A stretch of 64,000 nucleotides of DNA from the NCBI RefSeq assembly GCF_023734135.1, contig NZ_AP025730.1, positions 4,154,001-4,218,000 on the forward strand, in the 5' to 3' direction. Below, one piece after another: positions 17,463 to 24,769 of the stretch. This DNA is from Sphaerotilus microaerophilus. GTDB taxonomy: Bacteria > Pseudomonadota > Gammaproteobacteria > Burkholderiales > Burkholderiaceae_C. How positions within the stretch are numbered: position 1 is the stretch's first letter; every line of letters begins with the position of its first letter. Position numbers and translations under genes: made by a program. Under the pieces are notes generated by a model that saw only the letters and a program-made list of their open reading frames with translations, ran no database searches and had not been told where the DNA came from.

Positions 17463-18170
17463 TCACGGCGCCGCGATGCCCTCGGCCTCGCGCCACTCGC
17501 GCAGCAGCAGCTGGCGGCGGCGCGGGTAGCGCTGCTCGGTGAGCGTCAGCGCGGTGATGCGGTCGGTGCGGAAGTGGCGCAGCGCCTGGCGCAGCTCGCA
17601 CCAGGCCACCAGCACGCGCGTGCGGTCGAAAAAACCCAGCGCGATGGGCCAAACGGTGCGCGCCGTCTCGCGGCCCTGGGCATCGCGGTAGCGCAGCGCC
17701 AGCTTGTGCTCGGCGCGGATCGCCCCACGCAGGCCAGCCAGGTCGGCGTCGCCCGCGGAGAGCTCGCAGGCGGGCGCGGCGTCCACCGCCGGGCCGACCA
17801 GCAGCGAGGCGCCGTCCAGCAGCTGGCGCGCCTCGGCAGGCAGCACTGCGGCGATCTTGGCCAGCGCCTGCCGCGCGGCGCCGCCCAGGCGGGGGTCGGC
17901 GCGCTCGGCCACCCAGCGCGAGCCCAGCACCAGCGCCTCGATCTCGTCGGGCGTGAACATCAGCGGCGGCAGCACGAAGCCCGGCTGCAGCACGTAGCCG
18001 AAGCCGGGCGCCCCGTCGATGGCCGCGCCCTGGGCCTGCAGGCTGGCGATGTCGCGGTACAGCGTGCGCAGGCTGATGCCCAGCGACTCGGCCAGCGCCG
18101 CGCCGCTGACCGGGCGGCGGTGGCGGCGCAGCAGTTCGAGCAGGGCCAGCAGGCGTTCGGCGCGGGACAT
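17463..18170 (-). CDS. YafY/WYL-type transcriptional regulator
   Basis: A 235-residue regulator starting MSRAERLLALLELLRRHRRP at 18170. The N-terminal DeoR-like HTH reads SGAALAESLGISLRTLYRDIASLQ (residues 22-45). The C-terminal WYL domain runs from about residue 140, with the expected strands VWPIALGFFDRTRVLVAWCE and a terminal FRTDRITALTLTEQRYP. WYL domains sense nucleic acids or small ligands. The VOC gene 106 bp downstream is its likely target. It is head-to-head with the AroE-like gene, 156 bp apart. Confidence 0.9.
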   Translation of the reverse strand: MSRAERLLALLELLRRHRRPVSGAALAESLGISLRTLYRDIASLQAQGAAIDGAPGFGYVLQPGFVLPPLMFTPDEIEALVLGSRWVAERADPRLGGAARQALAKIAAVLPAEARQLLDGASLLVGPAVDAAPACELSAGDADLAGLRGAIRAEHKLALRYRDAQGRETARTVWPIALGFFDRTRVLVAWCELRQALRHFRTDRITALTLTEQRYPRRRQLLLREWREAEGIAAP

Positions 18171-18326
18171 CGGGCGATTGTCGCGGGACCGCGGGCGGCG
18201 GCCCGGGTTGCAGGCGGCGATCAATCGGTGGCCACGCCTGCGCCGTGGCCGCCCCCGCGTGGGACACTGGATTCACACCGATCAGCGCCCGCAGAGGCGC
18301 CGCCCCCATCGCCCGGAGACATCGCC

Positions 18327-19175
18327 ATGGCGCACGACTTCCTGCAGCCGCTCACCGGCTCCTTCGCCCAGCCCGCCGCCGAGAACCCGACGGTGGTGAT
18401 GATCGAGGCGGCCTACCGCCAGCTCGGCCTGAACTGGCGCTACCTGAACTGCGAGGTGGCGCCCGAGGCGCTGGGCAATGCGGTGCGCGGCGCACGGGCG
18501 ATGGGCTGGCGCGGCTTCAACTGCTCGATTCCGCACAAGGTCGCGGTGATTGCCCACCTGGACGGGCTGGGCGCGTCGGCCGAGATCATCGGCGCGGTCA
18601 ACACCGTGGTGCGCCGCGGCGACACGCTGATCGGCGAGAACACCGACGGCCAGGGCTTCGTCCAGGCGCTGCGCGAGCAGGTCGACCCCGCCGGCCGCTC
18701 GGTGCTGGTGTTCGGCGCGGGGGGTGCCGCGCGCGCCGTCTGCGTGGAGCTGGCGCTGGCCGGTGCGCGCCGCATCGAGGTGGTCAACCGGGGCGAGGCC
18801 CGTGGGCGCGAGCTGGCCGAGCTGCTCAACCAGCGCACGGCGGCGACGGCGCTCTACAGCCCCTGGCGGCCGCAGCACGCCATTCCGGCCGGCACCGACA
18901 TCGTCGTCAACGCCACCTCGATCGGCCTGTACCCGGACGTCGACGCCACGCTCGACCTGGACCTCGACAGCCTGGACGCGTCGATGATCGTGGCCGACGG
19001 CATCCACAACCCGCCGCTCACCCACCTGCTGCGCGCCGCCCGCCAGCGCGGCTGCCGCACCGCCGACGGCCTGGGCATGCTGGTCAACCAGGGCGTGATC
19101 GGCGTGCGGCATTGGACCGGGTTGACCCCTGACGCCGCAGTGATGCGCCAGGCGCTGCTGGACCTGGGGCTCTGA
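18327..19175 (+). CDS. Shikimate dehydrogenase family protein (AroE-like paralogue)
   Basis: A 282-residue AroE-fold enzyme. The N-terminal substrate domain has LTGSFAQPAAENP where canonical AroE has a Ser-x-Ser/Pro-His-Asn motif, and FNCSIPHKVAV (Lys present). GENTDGQGF carries the conserved Asp. The NAD(P) domain has VFGAGGAARAVCVELALAGA and VVNRGEARG; NRxxxR would favour NADP, here NRGEAR. The C-terminus has GLGMLVNQGVIGVRHWTG. The altered N-terminal motif suggests a quinate/shikimate-like or other substrate rather than the biosynthetic AroE. It is monocistronic. Confidence 0.85.
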   Translation: MAHDFLQPLTGSFAQPAAENPTVVMIEAAYRQLGLNWRYLNCEVAPEALGNAVRGARAMGWRGFNCSIPHKVAVIAHLDGLGASAEIIGAVNTVVRRGDTLIGENTDGQGFVQALREQVDPAGRSVLVFGAGGAARAVCVELALAGARRIEVVNRGEARGRELAELLNQRTAATALYSPWRPQHAIPAGTDIVVNATSIGLYPDVDATLDLDLDSLDASMIVADGIHNPPLTHLLRAARQRGCRTADGLGMLVNQGVIGVRHWTGLTPDAAVMRQALLDLGL

Positions 19176-19210
19176 TCCTGCAGTTGGGGTCGGCAGGGGC
19201 TGGCGGCGGC

Positions 19211-19489
19211 TCAGCGCTGCGGCGAGCGATCGCCACGCGCCGAGCGCTGCTGCTCCCGCAGCATGAACAGGTACAGCCCCTCGACCTTCTCACGCGCCCA
19301 GGGCGTCTTGCGCAGGAAGGTCAGGCTCGACTTGACGCTGGGATCCGAGGCGAAACAGCGCAACGGGATCCGCGCACTCAGCCCGTCCCACCCGTACTCG
19401 CCTTGCAGGGCCGTGACGATGGCCTCCAGCGTCAGGCCATGCAGAGGGTTGCGGGGCTGAGCGGCGGCGGGCGAGGCAGGTTCGGTCAT
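19211..19489 (-). CDS. VF530-family DNA-binding protein (DUF2132)
   Basis: A 92-residue protein. The core [30 protein letters not shown] and [20 protein letters not shown] matches the VF530/DUF2132 family closely; that small helical protein was shown structurally to resemble double-stranded DNA binders. Its biological role is unknown. Its ATG overlaps the stop of the DTW-domain gene by 4 bp, so the pair is translationally coupled. Confidence 0.93.
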   Translation of the reverse strand: MTEPASPAAAQPRNPLHGLTLEAIVTALQGEYGWDGLSARIPLRCFASDPSVKSSLTFLRKTPWAREKVEGLYLFMLREQQRSARGDRSPQR

Positions 19490-20118
19490 GGCTCAAATTG
19501 TCGCTGCCGGGCCGCCACGCCCGCGACAAACTCGCCGAAGCGCTCCAGCAGCCGCTCGGCGTCGAAGCCCGGCCCCTCCAGCAGCGCCAGCGCCTGCACC
19601 GTGGCCTCCAGCGTCGAGACCTGGTCGGCCCGCCGCGCCGCGCGGATCGCGCGGTAGCGGGTGGGCGCAGGCGCGTCCAGCGACAGGCGCGGCAGCGCCG
19701 CCAGCAGCGGGTGCTCCAGCAGCATGCGCAGGCTCTTGCGCCAGGTCGCGTCGATCACCACCAGCCGCAGCGGCTCCCCGGCGCCCATCGCCCCCACTGC
19801 CGGGGCGGCGGGCGCTGGCGCCGCCGGCACGTCCGGATAGAGCAGCCGCGTCTGCCGCCCGGGGCGGACCAGCAGGGCCTGTAGCGCCTCGGGGGCAAAG
19901 CGCTCGCCCACAACCACCTCGCAGTTCGACAGCGATAGCCGCAGCAGCGCCACACTGTTCTTCGCCTGGCGCTGCTCCTGCGGGTGCTGCAGCACCAGCA
20001 CCTCGGTGCGGTGCGCCGTGGGCATGGCAAGCGCGCACAGGCAGGTCGCCTGCGGGCGCAGGCAGCGCGGGCAGATCGAGCGACGAGGGAGCGGGAGCGA
20101 GTGCGAGGGCGTATTCAC
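19486..20118 (-). CDS. DTW-domain protein (tRNA-uridine aminocarboxypropyltransferase family)
   Basis: About 210 residues from a GTG at 20118; an earlier in-frame GTG at 20232 would add 38 residues of weak similarity. Zinc-type cysteines occur in [14 protein letters not shown]. The body has [17 protein letters not shown], and [18 protein letters not shown], where the family D-T-W appears as D-A-T-W. The YRAIR and STLEA segments complete the fold. DTW proteins such as TapT/TuaA add the 3-amino-3-carboxypropyl group to uridine in tRNA. It forms an operon with the VF530 gene. Confidence 0.88.
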   Translation of the reverse strand: MNTPSHSLPLPRRSICPRCLRPQATCLCALAMPTAHRTEVLVLQHPQEQRQAKNSVALLRLSLSNCEVVVGERFAPEALQALLVRPGRQTRLLYPDVPAAPAPAAPAVGAMGAGEPLRLVVIDATWRKSLRMLLEHPLLAALPRLSLDAPAPTRYRAIRAARRADQVSTLEATVQALALLEGPGFDAERLLERFGEFVAGVAARQRQFEP

Positions 20119-20340
20119 GTGGGCGATGGTCGCACGGCCGTGGCCACTCACTTGCCCGACCCAGCGACCAAACAGGGAGTTCGTCGCCCCGCCCAACCCG
20201 CCCAGTTGGATGCCTGAACCTGCTGCCGCCACGCCCCCCTTGCCGCGGCGACTTGCGGTGCTCAGAATTCACTCCACACCGCGCTGCTTTGCGCGGCGAA
20301 TGGATTGCTTCATCGACAGTCAGGTCATTTGGAAAGTCGA

Positions 20341-20556
20341 AGTGTGAGCCTGCAGCTGGCGGTGCACGCGACGCGTGCCGTAGCTGTGGCGGCTGGCCTG
20401 ATGGATGGCGCCAATCGACACCTGCAGCCGCTGGTCGTGCTGCGTGCGCGCCGAGGCGGGACGCGCCAGCCACTCGTAATAGCCGCTGGGTGAGACCTCC
20501 AGTGCCGCACACACCCGGCGCACCGGGTAGTCGTGGTCGCTCAGCAGTTGCTTCAT
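20341..20556 (-). pseudogene. IS3-family transposase OrfB, N-terminal remnant
   Basis: From the ATG at 20556 the frame reads MKQLLSDHDYPVRRVCAALE, then GVSPSGYYEWLARP-like and SYGTRRVHRQLQ, the start of an IS3 OrfB (HTH_21 region). It then runs into foreign sequence at about 20341 and ends after 78 codons. The DDE catalytic domain is missing, so it is dead. Confidence 0.85.
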
Positions 20557-20873
20557 GAACGCGTACCTTGCAGCGACTCCTTCGCAAAGTACGCGGCGGC
20601 TTTTTTTACGATCTCTCGCTCCATCTCTGCACGGGCCAGTTCACGGCGCAGCCGTGCCACCTCGGCTTGCAGTTGCTCGCGGCTGAGCTCGCCAGGCATT
20701 GCCGTGCCCGCGGTGCCGCGCCCACGGCTGCGCTGCAAGCTGACCCAATTGCTCAGCGAGCCCTTGGGTATGCCAAGGCGCTGCGCGGCCTCCTGGTGAC
20801 TGAACCCTTGCTCGGTCACCAGCTTCACCGCCTCGGCCTTGAACTCCGCGGTGTATGTCGTCGTATTGCTCAT
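20553..20873 (-). CDS. IS3-family transposase OrfA (remnant element)
   Basis: A complete 106-residue OrfA: MSNTTTYTAEFKAEAVKLVT, then the HTH QEAAQRLGIPKGSLSNWV and a leucine-zipper-like helix LQAEVARLRRELARAEMERE. Its stop overlaps the OrfB start, as in IS3 elements that make OrfAB by frameshifting. Because OrfB is truncated, the element cannot transpose on its own. Confidence 0.88.
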   Translation of the reverse strand: MSNTTTYTAEFKAEAVKLVTEQGFSHQEAAQRLGIPKGSLSNWVSLQRSRGRGTAGTAMPGELSREQLQAEVARLRRELARAEMEREIVKKAAAYFAKESLQGTRS

Positions 20874-20924
20874 TGCTTCCTCTTCGGGCTTCCCACCTTC
20901 AAGTGGGTGTCCGGAAAAGTCAGG

Positions 20925-21332
20925 CTACCTCATCCAGCCTTCGCGCACGGTGTGCACCGCCAGCCGGCATTGAGCCAGTTCAGTCTTCACCGGCACAAAG
21001 CGCATGGCCGGGCGCTGAAGCGCCTCGCAGATCGCCGCAGCATCGGCTGCGTCGTTCTTGCCGCGCCGTCCCGACATGCGATAAGGCGCGACGAACTTCG
21101 GCGCCATCAGGCGAACCGTGTGCCCGAAGCGCTCGAACAATCTGGCCCAGTGGTGCGCGCCCGAGCAGGCTTCCATGCCGATCGTGCACGGCGGCAACTT
21201 GGCAATCGCCTCCAGCAATTGGTCGCGCCGCACAAGCGGACGCACCAGCGCGGCCCGGCCGGATTGGTCCACCCCGTGCAGGGCAAACACGTTCTTGGCG
21301 AGGTCGATCCCCAGAAAGACAATGGTCATGGA
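20925..21332 (-). pseudogene. IS110/IS1111-type transposase, N-terminal fragment
   Basis: The frame starts MSMTIVFLGIDLAKNVFALH at 21332 and shows the DEDD domain: GIDLAKN, IGMEACSGAHHWAR and RGKNDAADAAAICEA. It stops after about 135 residues at 20925, without the C-terminal Transposase_20 domain. The break coincides with the edge of the IS3 remnant, so IS3 insertion or a deletion cut it. It is not the same element as the one at 15.7 kb. Confidence 0.85.
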
Positions 21333-21559
21333 CATCCCCTTTCGAGCGGTGAACACATGAGATTTCGCAACCCCATCGTGTCACTTCAGTTCCCAACGCG
21401 CCTCGGGTCATTCCGCAGCGCGCCGGGTCGGGACGGGGATGTCCCTTTCATTCGTTGGGCGCAGGCCCAGCACCCTTGATTTCTCGTATCAATTGACTTC
21501 GCTTGCATGAGCAGACTAATCGGTAAGCCAATACTTGATGCCGTCGCGTGGCTCTACTA

Positions 21560-22717
21560 TAGGACTTACGCAGGGTCACTTCAGCTAGCGCAATGATTCG
21601 CCATTTCGACTCAATATGTCAGATGGGTGCCATGCGAATGGTTGGTGACCGAAGTTCCTTCTTGAGGAATTCCGAGAGGATTCCCTTCTTCAGGCTGTAG
21701 ATGTTTGTCTTCAGCGCTTTGGCCGTCTCGCAGAGGTGGACCCAGGCCAATATCGCGCAGGCGATGTGATTCTTCTGTGACCGGGCCATTCTGCACTGAC
21801 ATTTTTCGATGCCAAGAACCTGCTTGATCTCCCTGTGGTACTGCTCAATCTTCCAGCGCACGGCACACATCTCATGCGTATCGTCCGTCGAATCTTGAGA
21901 TAGGTCGTTTGTCACAACCCAGTCCGTGCGATTGGTATCAACCACAACCCGGAACAGTTTCAGCTTGATGTCACTGGGAAACTTGAACAGTTTGACGTGT
22001 TTGCCATGCACATGTTCTTGGGCACTCCACTGCAGCGTACTGACCGCCTTGTAGGGCTGCTGGCCTTGGCTGTCGTCAACCTTGCGATTGCTCTTGAGCG
22101 GGCAGTAGAAGTGCTTGCCCGCCCGGTGGATGTGCTTCATCAGATCCATGGTGGCGTACCAGGAGTCCATCAGCACGGTGCGAAAGGGCAGCTTCTTGTG
22201 CGCCATGGCATTGTCGAACATCTCCTGGACATGATCCAGCTTGGACTTGCCGTCTTCGTCAGGCGCATAGATGCGCCAGTCGATGATCCAGTAGTGGCCG
22301 GTCTTGATGTTCACGTACAGGCAGTTGACCACCCCAATGCCCTTGATCAGGCCGTGGGCGTTGCCGCTGTACTGTTTGCGCACCAGCTCGATTTTGTGCG
22401 AGTGGTTCTTGTCCAGAACGCTGTCATCGAAAACCAGGCAGGCATCGTCGTCAAATTCGATGTTTCGTCGGGCCAGATTCCAGACATCGGCCGGGCTGAT
22501 ATTGGCAGCCTGCAAGTAGCGATTTATGGCGTCATGAGAAAACCTCTGATGGTGATCCGCAAAATAGGTCTGCGTGTAGTTGATTTGTGTGGATATCAGA
22601 AATTGGCAGTAGTCTCGGCTCGTGGGTTTCATGGTGAATATATTATCACAAATACCACGAAATCGGCGCCGATATATTAAATAATCTAGTTTGATTTAAA
22701 CGTTTGCGTAAGTCCTA
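21560..22717 (-). mobile_element. 1158-bp insertion sequence, copy 1 (IS4/IS701-like)
   Basis: Both ends carry the 13-base inverted repeat TAGGACTTACGCA, and the element is flanked by a 5-bp duplication TACTA (21555-21559 and 22718-22722). One transposase gene fills it. An apparently identical copy in opposite orientation lies at 47894-49051. The family is not certain: fold and size suggest the IS4/IS701 group. Confidence 0.92.
21619..22632 (-). CDS. DDE transposase of the 1158-bp IS, copy 1
   Basis: A 337-residue transposase starting MKPTSRDYCQFLISTQINYT. Catalytic-type residues appear as CLVFDDSVLDKNHS (first Asp), RTVLMDSWYATMDLMK (second Asp) and the Y-R-E-K-like VRWKIEQYHREIKQVLG (Glu). 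The beta-strand insertion between the second Asp and the Glu is typical of the IS4 supergroup. The protein is identical to that of copy 2, so it is probably active. Confidence 0.92.
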   Translation of the reverse strand: MKPTSRDYCQFLISTQINYTQTYFADHHQRFSHDAINRYLQAANISPADVWNLARRNIEFDDDACLVFDDSVLDKNHSHKIELVRKQYSGNAHGLIKGIGVVNCLYVNIKTGHYWIIDWRIYAPDEDGKSKLDHVQEMFDNAMAHKKLPFRTVLMDSWYATMDLMKHIHRAGKHFYCPLKSNRKVDDSQGQQPYKAVSTLQWSAQEHVHGKHVKLFKFPSDIKLKLFRVVVDTNRTDWVVTNDLSQDSTDDTHEMCAVRWKIEQYHREIKQVLGIEKCQCRMARSQKNHIACAILAWVHLCETAKALKTNIYSLKKGILSEFLKKELRSPTIRMAPI

Positions 22718-23125
22718 TACTACCACATTAAAGCCAGAGCCTATGCCAGAGTTGAGGGACGCTACTATGTGTACAAGGGCGCGCCCATTGATATATTGGA
22801 GGATGACAACTGCAGGAGATGGTTGCGGCATGCAGACGTAAAGCGCATTATTCCCAATCTCCCACGCTACATCGTCATTCAACGAATTCATCCAGCGGGT
22901 AGCAAGACCATCGGGGCCTTCTCAAGCGAATATATCGAGTCCGAGACGCTTGTGGCAATCCTAAGGCATGCACAGGATCAAACCACTATCAGGTTCTTGC
23001 GTTGGCTGGAGCGAGAGGTTGTATTCCCAAGCTCGAATCGAGCGTCACAGCGCAGATAGGTTGCAAGAGAATTTATTTCGCTCATATCATTCTCGTCCGG
23101 CGCGCCTTATCGAGCGGGATATAGC

Positions 23126-23151
23126 AGAAAAGGGGCCTGCGGCCCCTTTTC
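23126..23151. terminator. Bidirectional terminator between the split gene and aldA
   Basis: AAAAGGGGCC and GGCCCCTTTT form a perfect stem with a TGC loop, with A-run and T-run on both sides. It can end transcription of the interrupted small gene on the plus strand and of the aldehyde dehydrogenase operon on the minus strand. Confidence 0.88.
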
Positions 23152-23196
23152 TTTATTGCAGGCCCAACTGGCCGGCCATGCAGCAGCTTCACCCGC

Positions 23197-24630
23197 TCAC
23201 TGCGTCTGCAAATACACCACCTGCGTTTCCATGTATTCGTACAGGCCGTGCTTGCCGTCCGCGCCGCCGATGCCGCTCTTGCGGCGGCCGGCGTGGAAGC
23301 CCTGCATCGCCTCGAAGTGCTCGCGGTTGATGTAGGTCTCGCCGAAGCGCAGGCCGTTGGCGGCCTTCATGGCGGCGTTGAGGTTCTGGGTGAACACCGA
23401 GGAGGTCAGGCCGTAGTCGGAGTTGTTGGCCAGGGCCAGCGCCTCGTCCAGGTCGTCGACCACGCGGATGGGCAGGACGGGGCCGAAGATTTCCTTGGTC
23501 ATCACGTCCATCGCGTCGGTGCAGCCGACCAGCACGGTGGGCTCGTAGTGGAAGCCCGGGCGGTTGGCCACGCGGCCGCCGGTGCGCACCTGGGCGCCCT
23601 GAGCCTTGGCGGCGTCGACCAGCGCGGCCACCTTGTCCAGCCCGGCCTGGTTCATCAGCGGGCCCATGTGCAGGCCGGGGTCGGTCAGCGGGTTGCCGTA
23701 CTGGGTTTCGGCCATCAGGCGGGTGACGCGGTCGGCCAGGCGGTCGGCGATGCCGCGCTGCACGTAGACGCGCTCTGCCGCGTTGCAGACCTGGCCGGTG
23801 TTGAGCACGCGGCTGTTGAACAGGGCGTTGGCGGTGAGCTCCAGATCGGCGTCGTCCAGCACGATGGCCGGGGCCTTGCCGCCGAGTTCGAGGTTGACGC
23901 GGGTGAGGTTCTTCGACGCCGCCTCCATGATCTTGATGCCGGTGCCGACGTGGCCGGTGAAGGAGATCAGGCCGACGTCACGGTGCGACGACAGCGCCGC
24001 GCCGGTGGCGCGCCCGCCGGTGACGAGGTTGAACACGCCCTTGGGCAGGCCGCACTCGGCCAGCAGCTCGGTGAAGTCGAAGGCGTTGAGCGGGGTCTCC
24101 TCGCTGGACTTGATGACGATGGTGTTGCCGGCCACCAGTGCCGGGGCCATCTTGCGGGCGATGAGGAAGAAGGGGAAGTTCCAGGGCAGGATGCCGGCGA
24201 CCACGCCGATGGGGCGGCGGTGCAGGAAGATCTGCTCGCCCGGGCGGTCGCTGTTGAGGATCTCGCCCTCGATGCGGCGGGCCCACTCGGCCATGTAGTC
24301 CATGTAGTTGGCGGTGAAGTCGATCTCGACTTCGGCCAGAGGCAGGATCTTGCCCTGCTCCAGCGAGATGCGCCGCGCCAGGCGGGTCCGGTGCTCGCGC
24401 AGCTTGTTGGCCACGTTGCGCAGGTGCGTGGCGCGCTGGATGGCGGGCAGCTTCTCCCAGGCCGGCTGGGCGGCACGAGCTGCGGCGACGGCGCGGTCCA
24501 CATCGCTGGCGTCGGAGTCCGGCACCTCGGCGATGAAGTCGCGGGTCGAGGGGTTGAGCACCTTCAGCGTGCGGCCCGAGGCGGGGCTGACCCATTCGCC
24601 GTCGATGTAGTTGCGTTCGAACTTGTCCAT
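23197..24630 (-). CDS. aldA: Aldehyde dehydrogenase (AldA-like)
   Basis: A 477-residue NAD-dependent aldehyde dehydrogenase, close to the 479 residues of E. coli AldA (lactaldehyde/glycolaldehyde dehydrogenase). The start MDKFERNYIDGEWVSPASGR at 24630 has GGAGAC upstream. Signatures are GILPWNFPFFLIARKMAPAL, FTGHVGTGIKIMEAA (NAD), the general-base Glu in NLELGGKAPAIVLDDADLE and the catalytic Cys in NTGQVCNAAERVYV. It follows the PQQ alcohol dehydrogenase in the same operon and should oxidise the aldehyde made in the periplasm, or a related one, to the acid. The gene symbol rests on similarity, and the substrate is not proven. Confidence 0.9.
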   Translation of the reverse strand: MDKFERNYIDGEWVSPASGRTLKVLNPSTRDFIAEVPDSDASDVDRAVAAARAAQPAWEKLPAIQRATHLRNVANKLREHRTRLARRISLEQGKILPLAEVEIDFTANYMDYMAEWARRIEGEILNSDRPGEQIFLHRRPIGVVAGILPWNFPFFLIARKMAPALVAGNTIVIKSSEETPLNAFDFTELLAECGLPKGVFNLVTGGRATGAALSSHRDVGLISFTGHVGTGIKIMEAASKNLTRVNLELGGKAPAIVLDDADLELTANALFNSRVLNTGQVCNAAERVYVQRGIADRLADRVTRLMAETQYGNPLTDPGLHMGPLMNQAGLDKVAALVDAAKAQGAQVRTGGRVANRPGFHYEPTVLVGCTDAMDVMTKEIFGPVLPIRVVDDLDEALALANNSDYGLTSSVFTQNLNAAMKAANGLRFGETYINREHFEAMQGFHAGRRKSGIGGADGKHGLYEYMETQVVYLQTQ

Positions 24631-24697
24631 GTCATGTCTCCAGAGGAACGAGAAAGGACGGGGGGCCAGACACTGTCCTGAGCCAGCGGCCGCCGTC

Positions 24698-24769
24698 GAT
24701 CCGGCTTGGCCGGTCGACTGGCGGCGCCCCCCTGGGGGGGAGCGCCGAAGGCGCAACGGGGGGGGGGAA
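24698..24769 (-). repeat. Dispersed GC-rich hairpin repeat, copy 1 (3' of the PQQ dehydrogenase)
   Basis: Directly after the PQQ dehydrogenase stop, the minus strand reads a run of C, then GTTGCGCCTTCGGCGCT (a UUCG-capped stem), then CCCCAGGGGGG, then a segment ending GCCGGATCGACGG. The same 70-80-bp arrangement follows mch at 56183, also right after a stop codon and in the same sense. It lies in the 140-bp gap before aldA. Confidence 0.75.

Larger units (their letters stand above)
21507..23059 (+). pseudogene. Small gene of unknown function, split by the 1158-bp IS
   Basis: Removing the IS plus one TACTA duplicate joins ATG 21507 to 23059 in one frame of 129 codons: MSRLIGKPILDAVAWLYYHI, then KARAYARVEGRYYVYKGAPI, and so on to SNRASQRR. 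The centre (PIDILEDDNCRRWLRHADVK then RIIPNLP) and the ending FLRWLEREVVFPSS vaguely recall Bro-N/antirepressor-like domains, but I cannot name the family. The intact 3' part (ATG at 22769) could still give a 96-residue product. Composition is AT-rich, like other accessory genes here. A terminator follows at 23.13 kb. Confidence 0.65.

Noticed and set aside
20226..20340. Possible remaining 3' part of the IS3 element
   Set aside because: Sequence left of about 20341 shows no OrfB continuation in any frame, so the IS3 remnant ends there.
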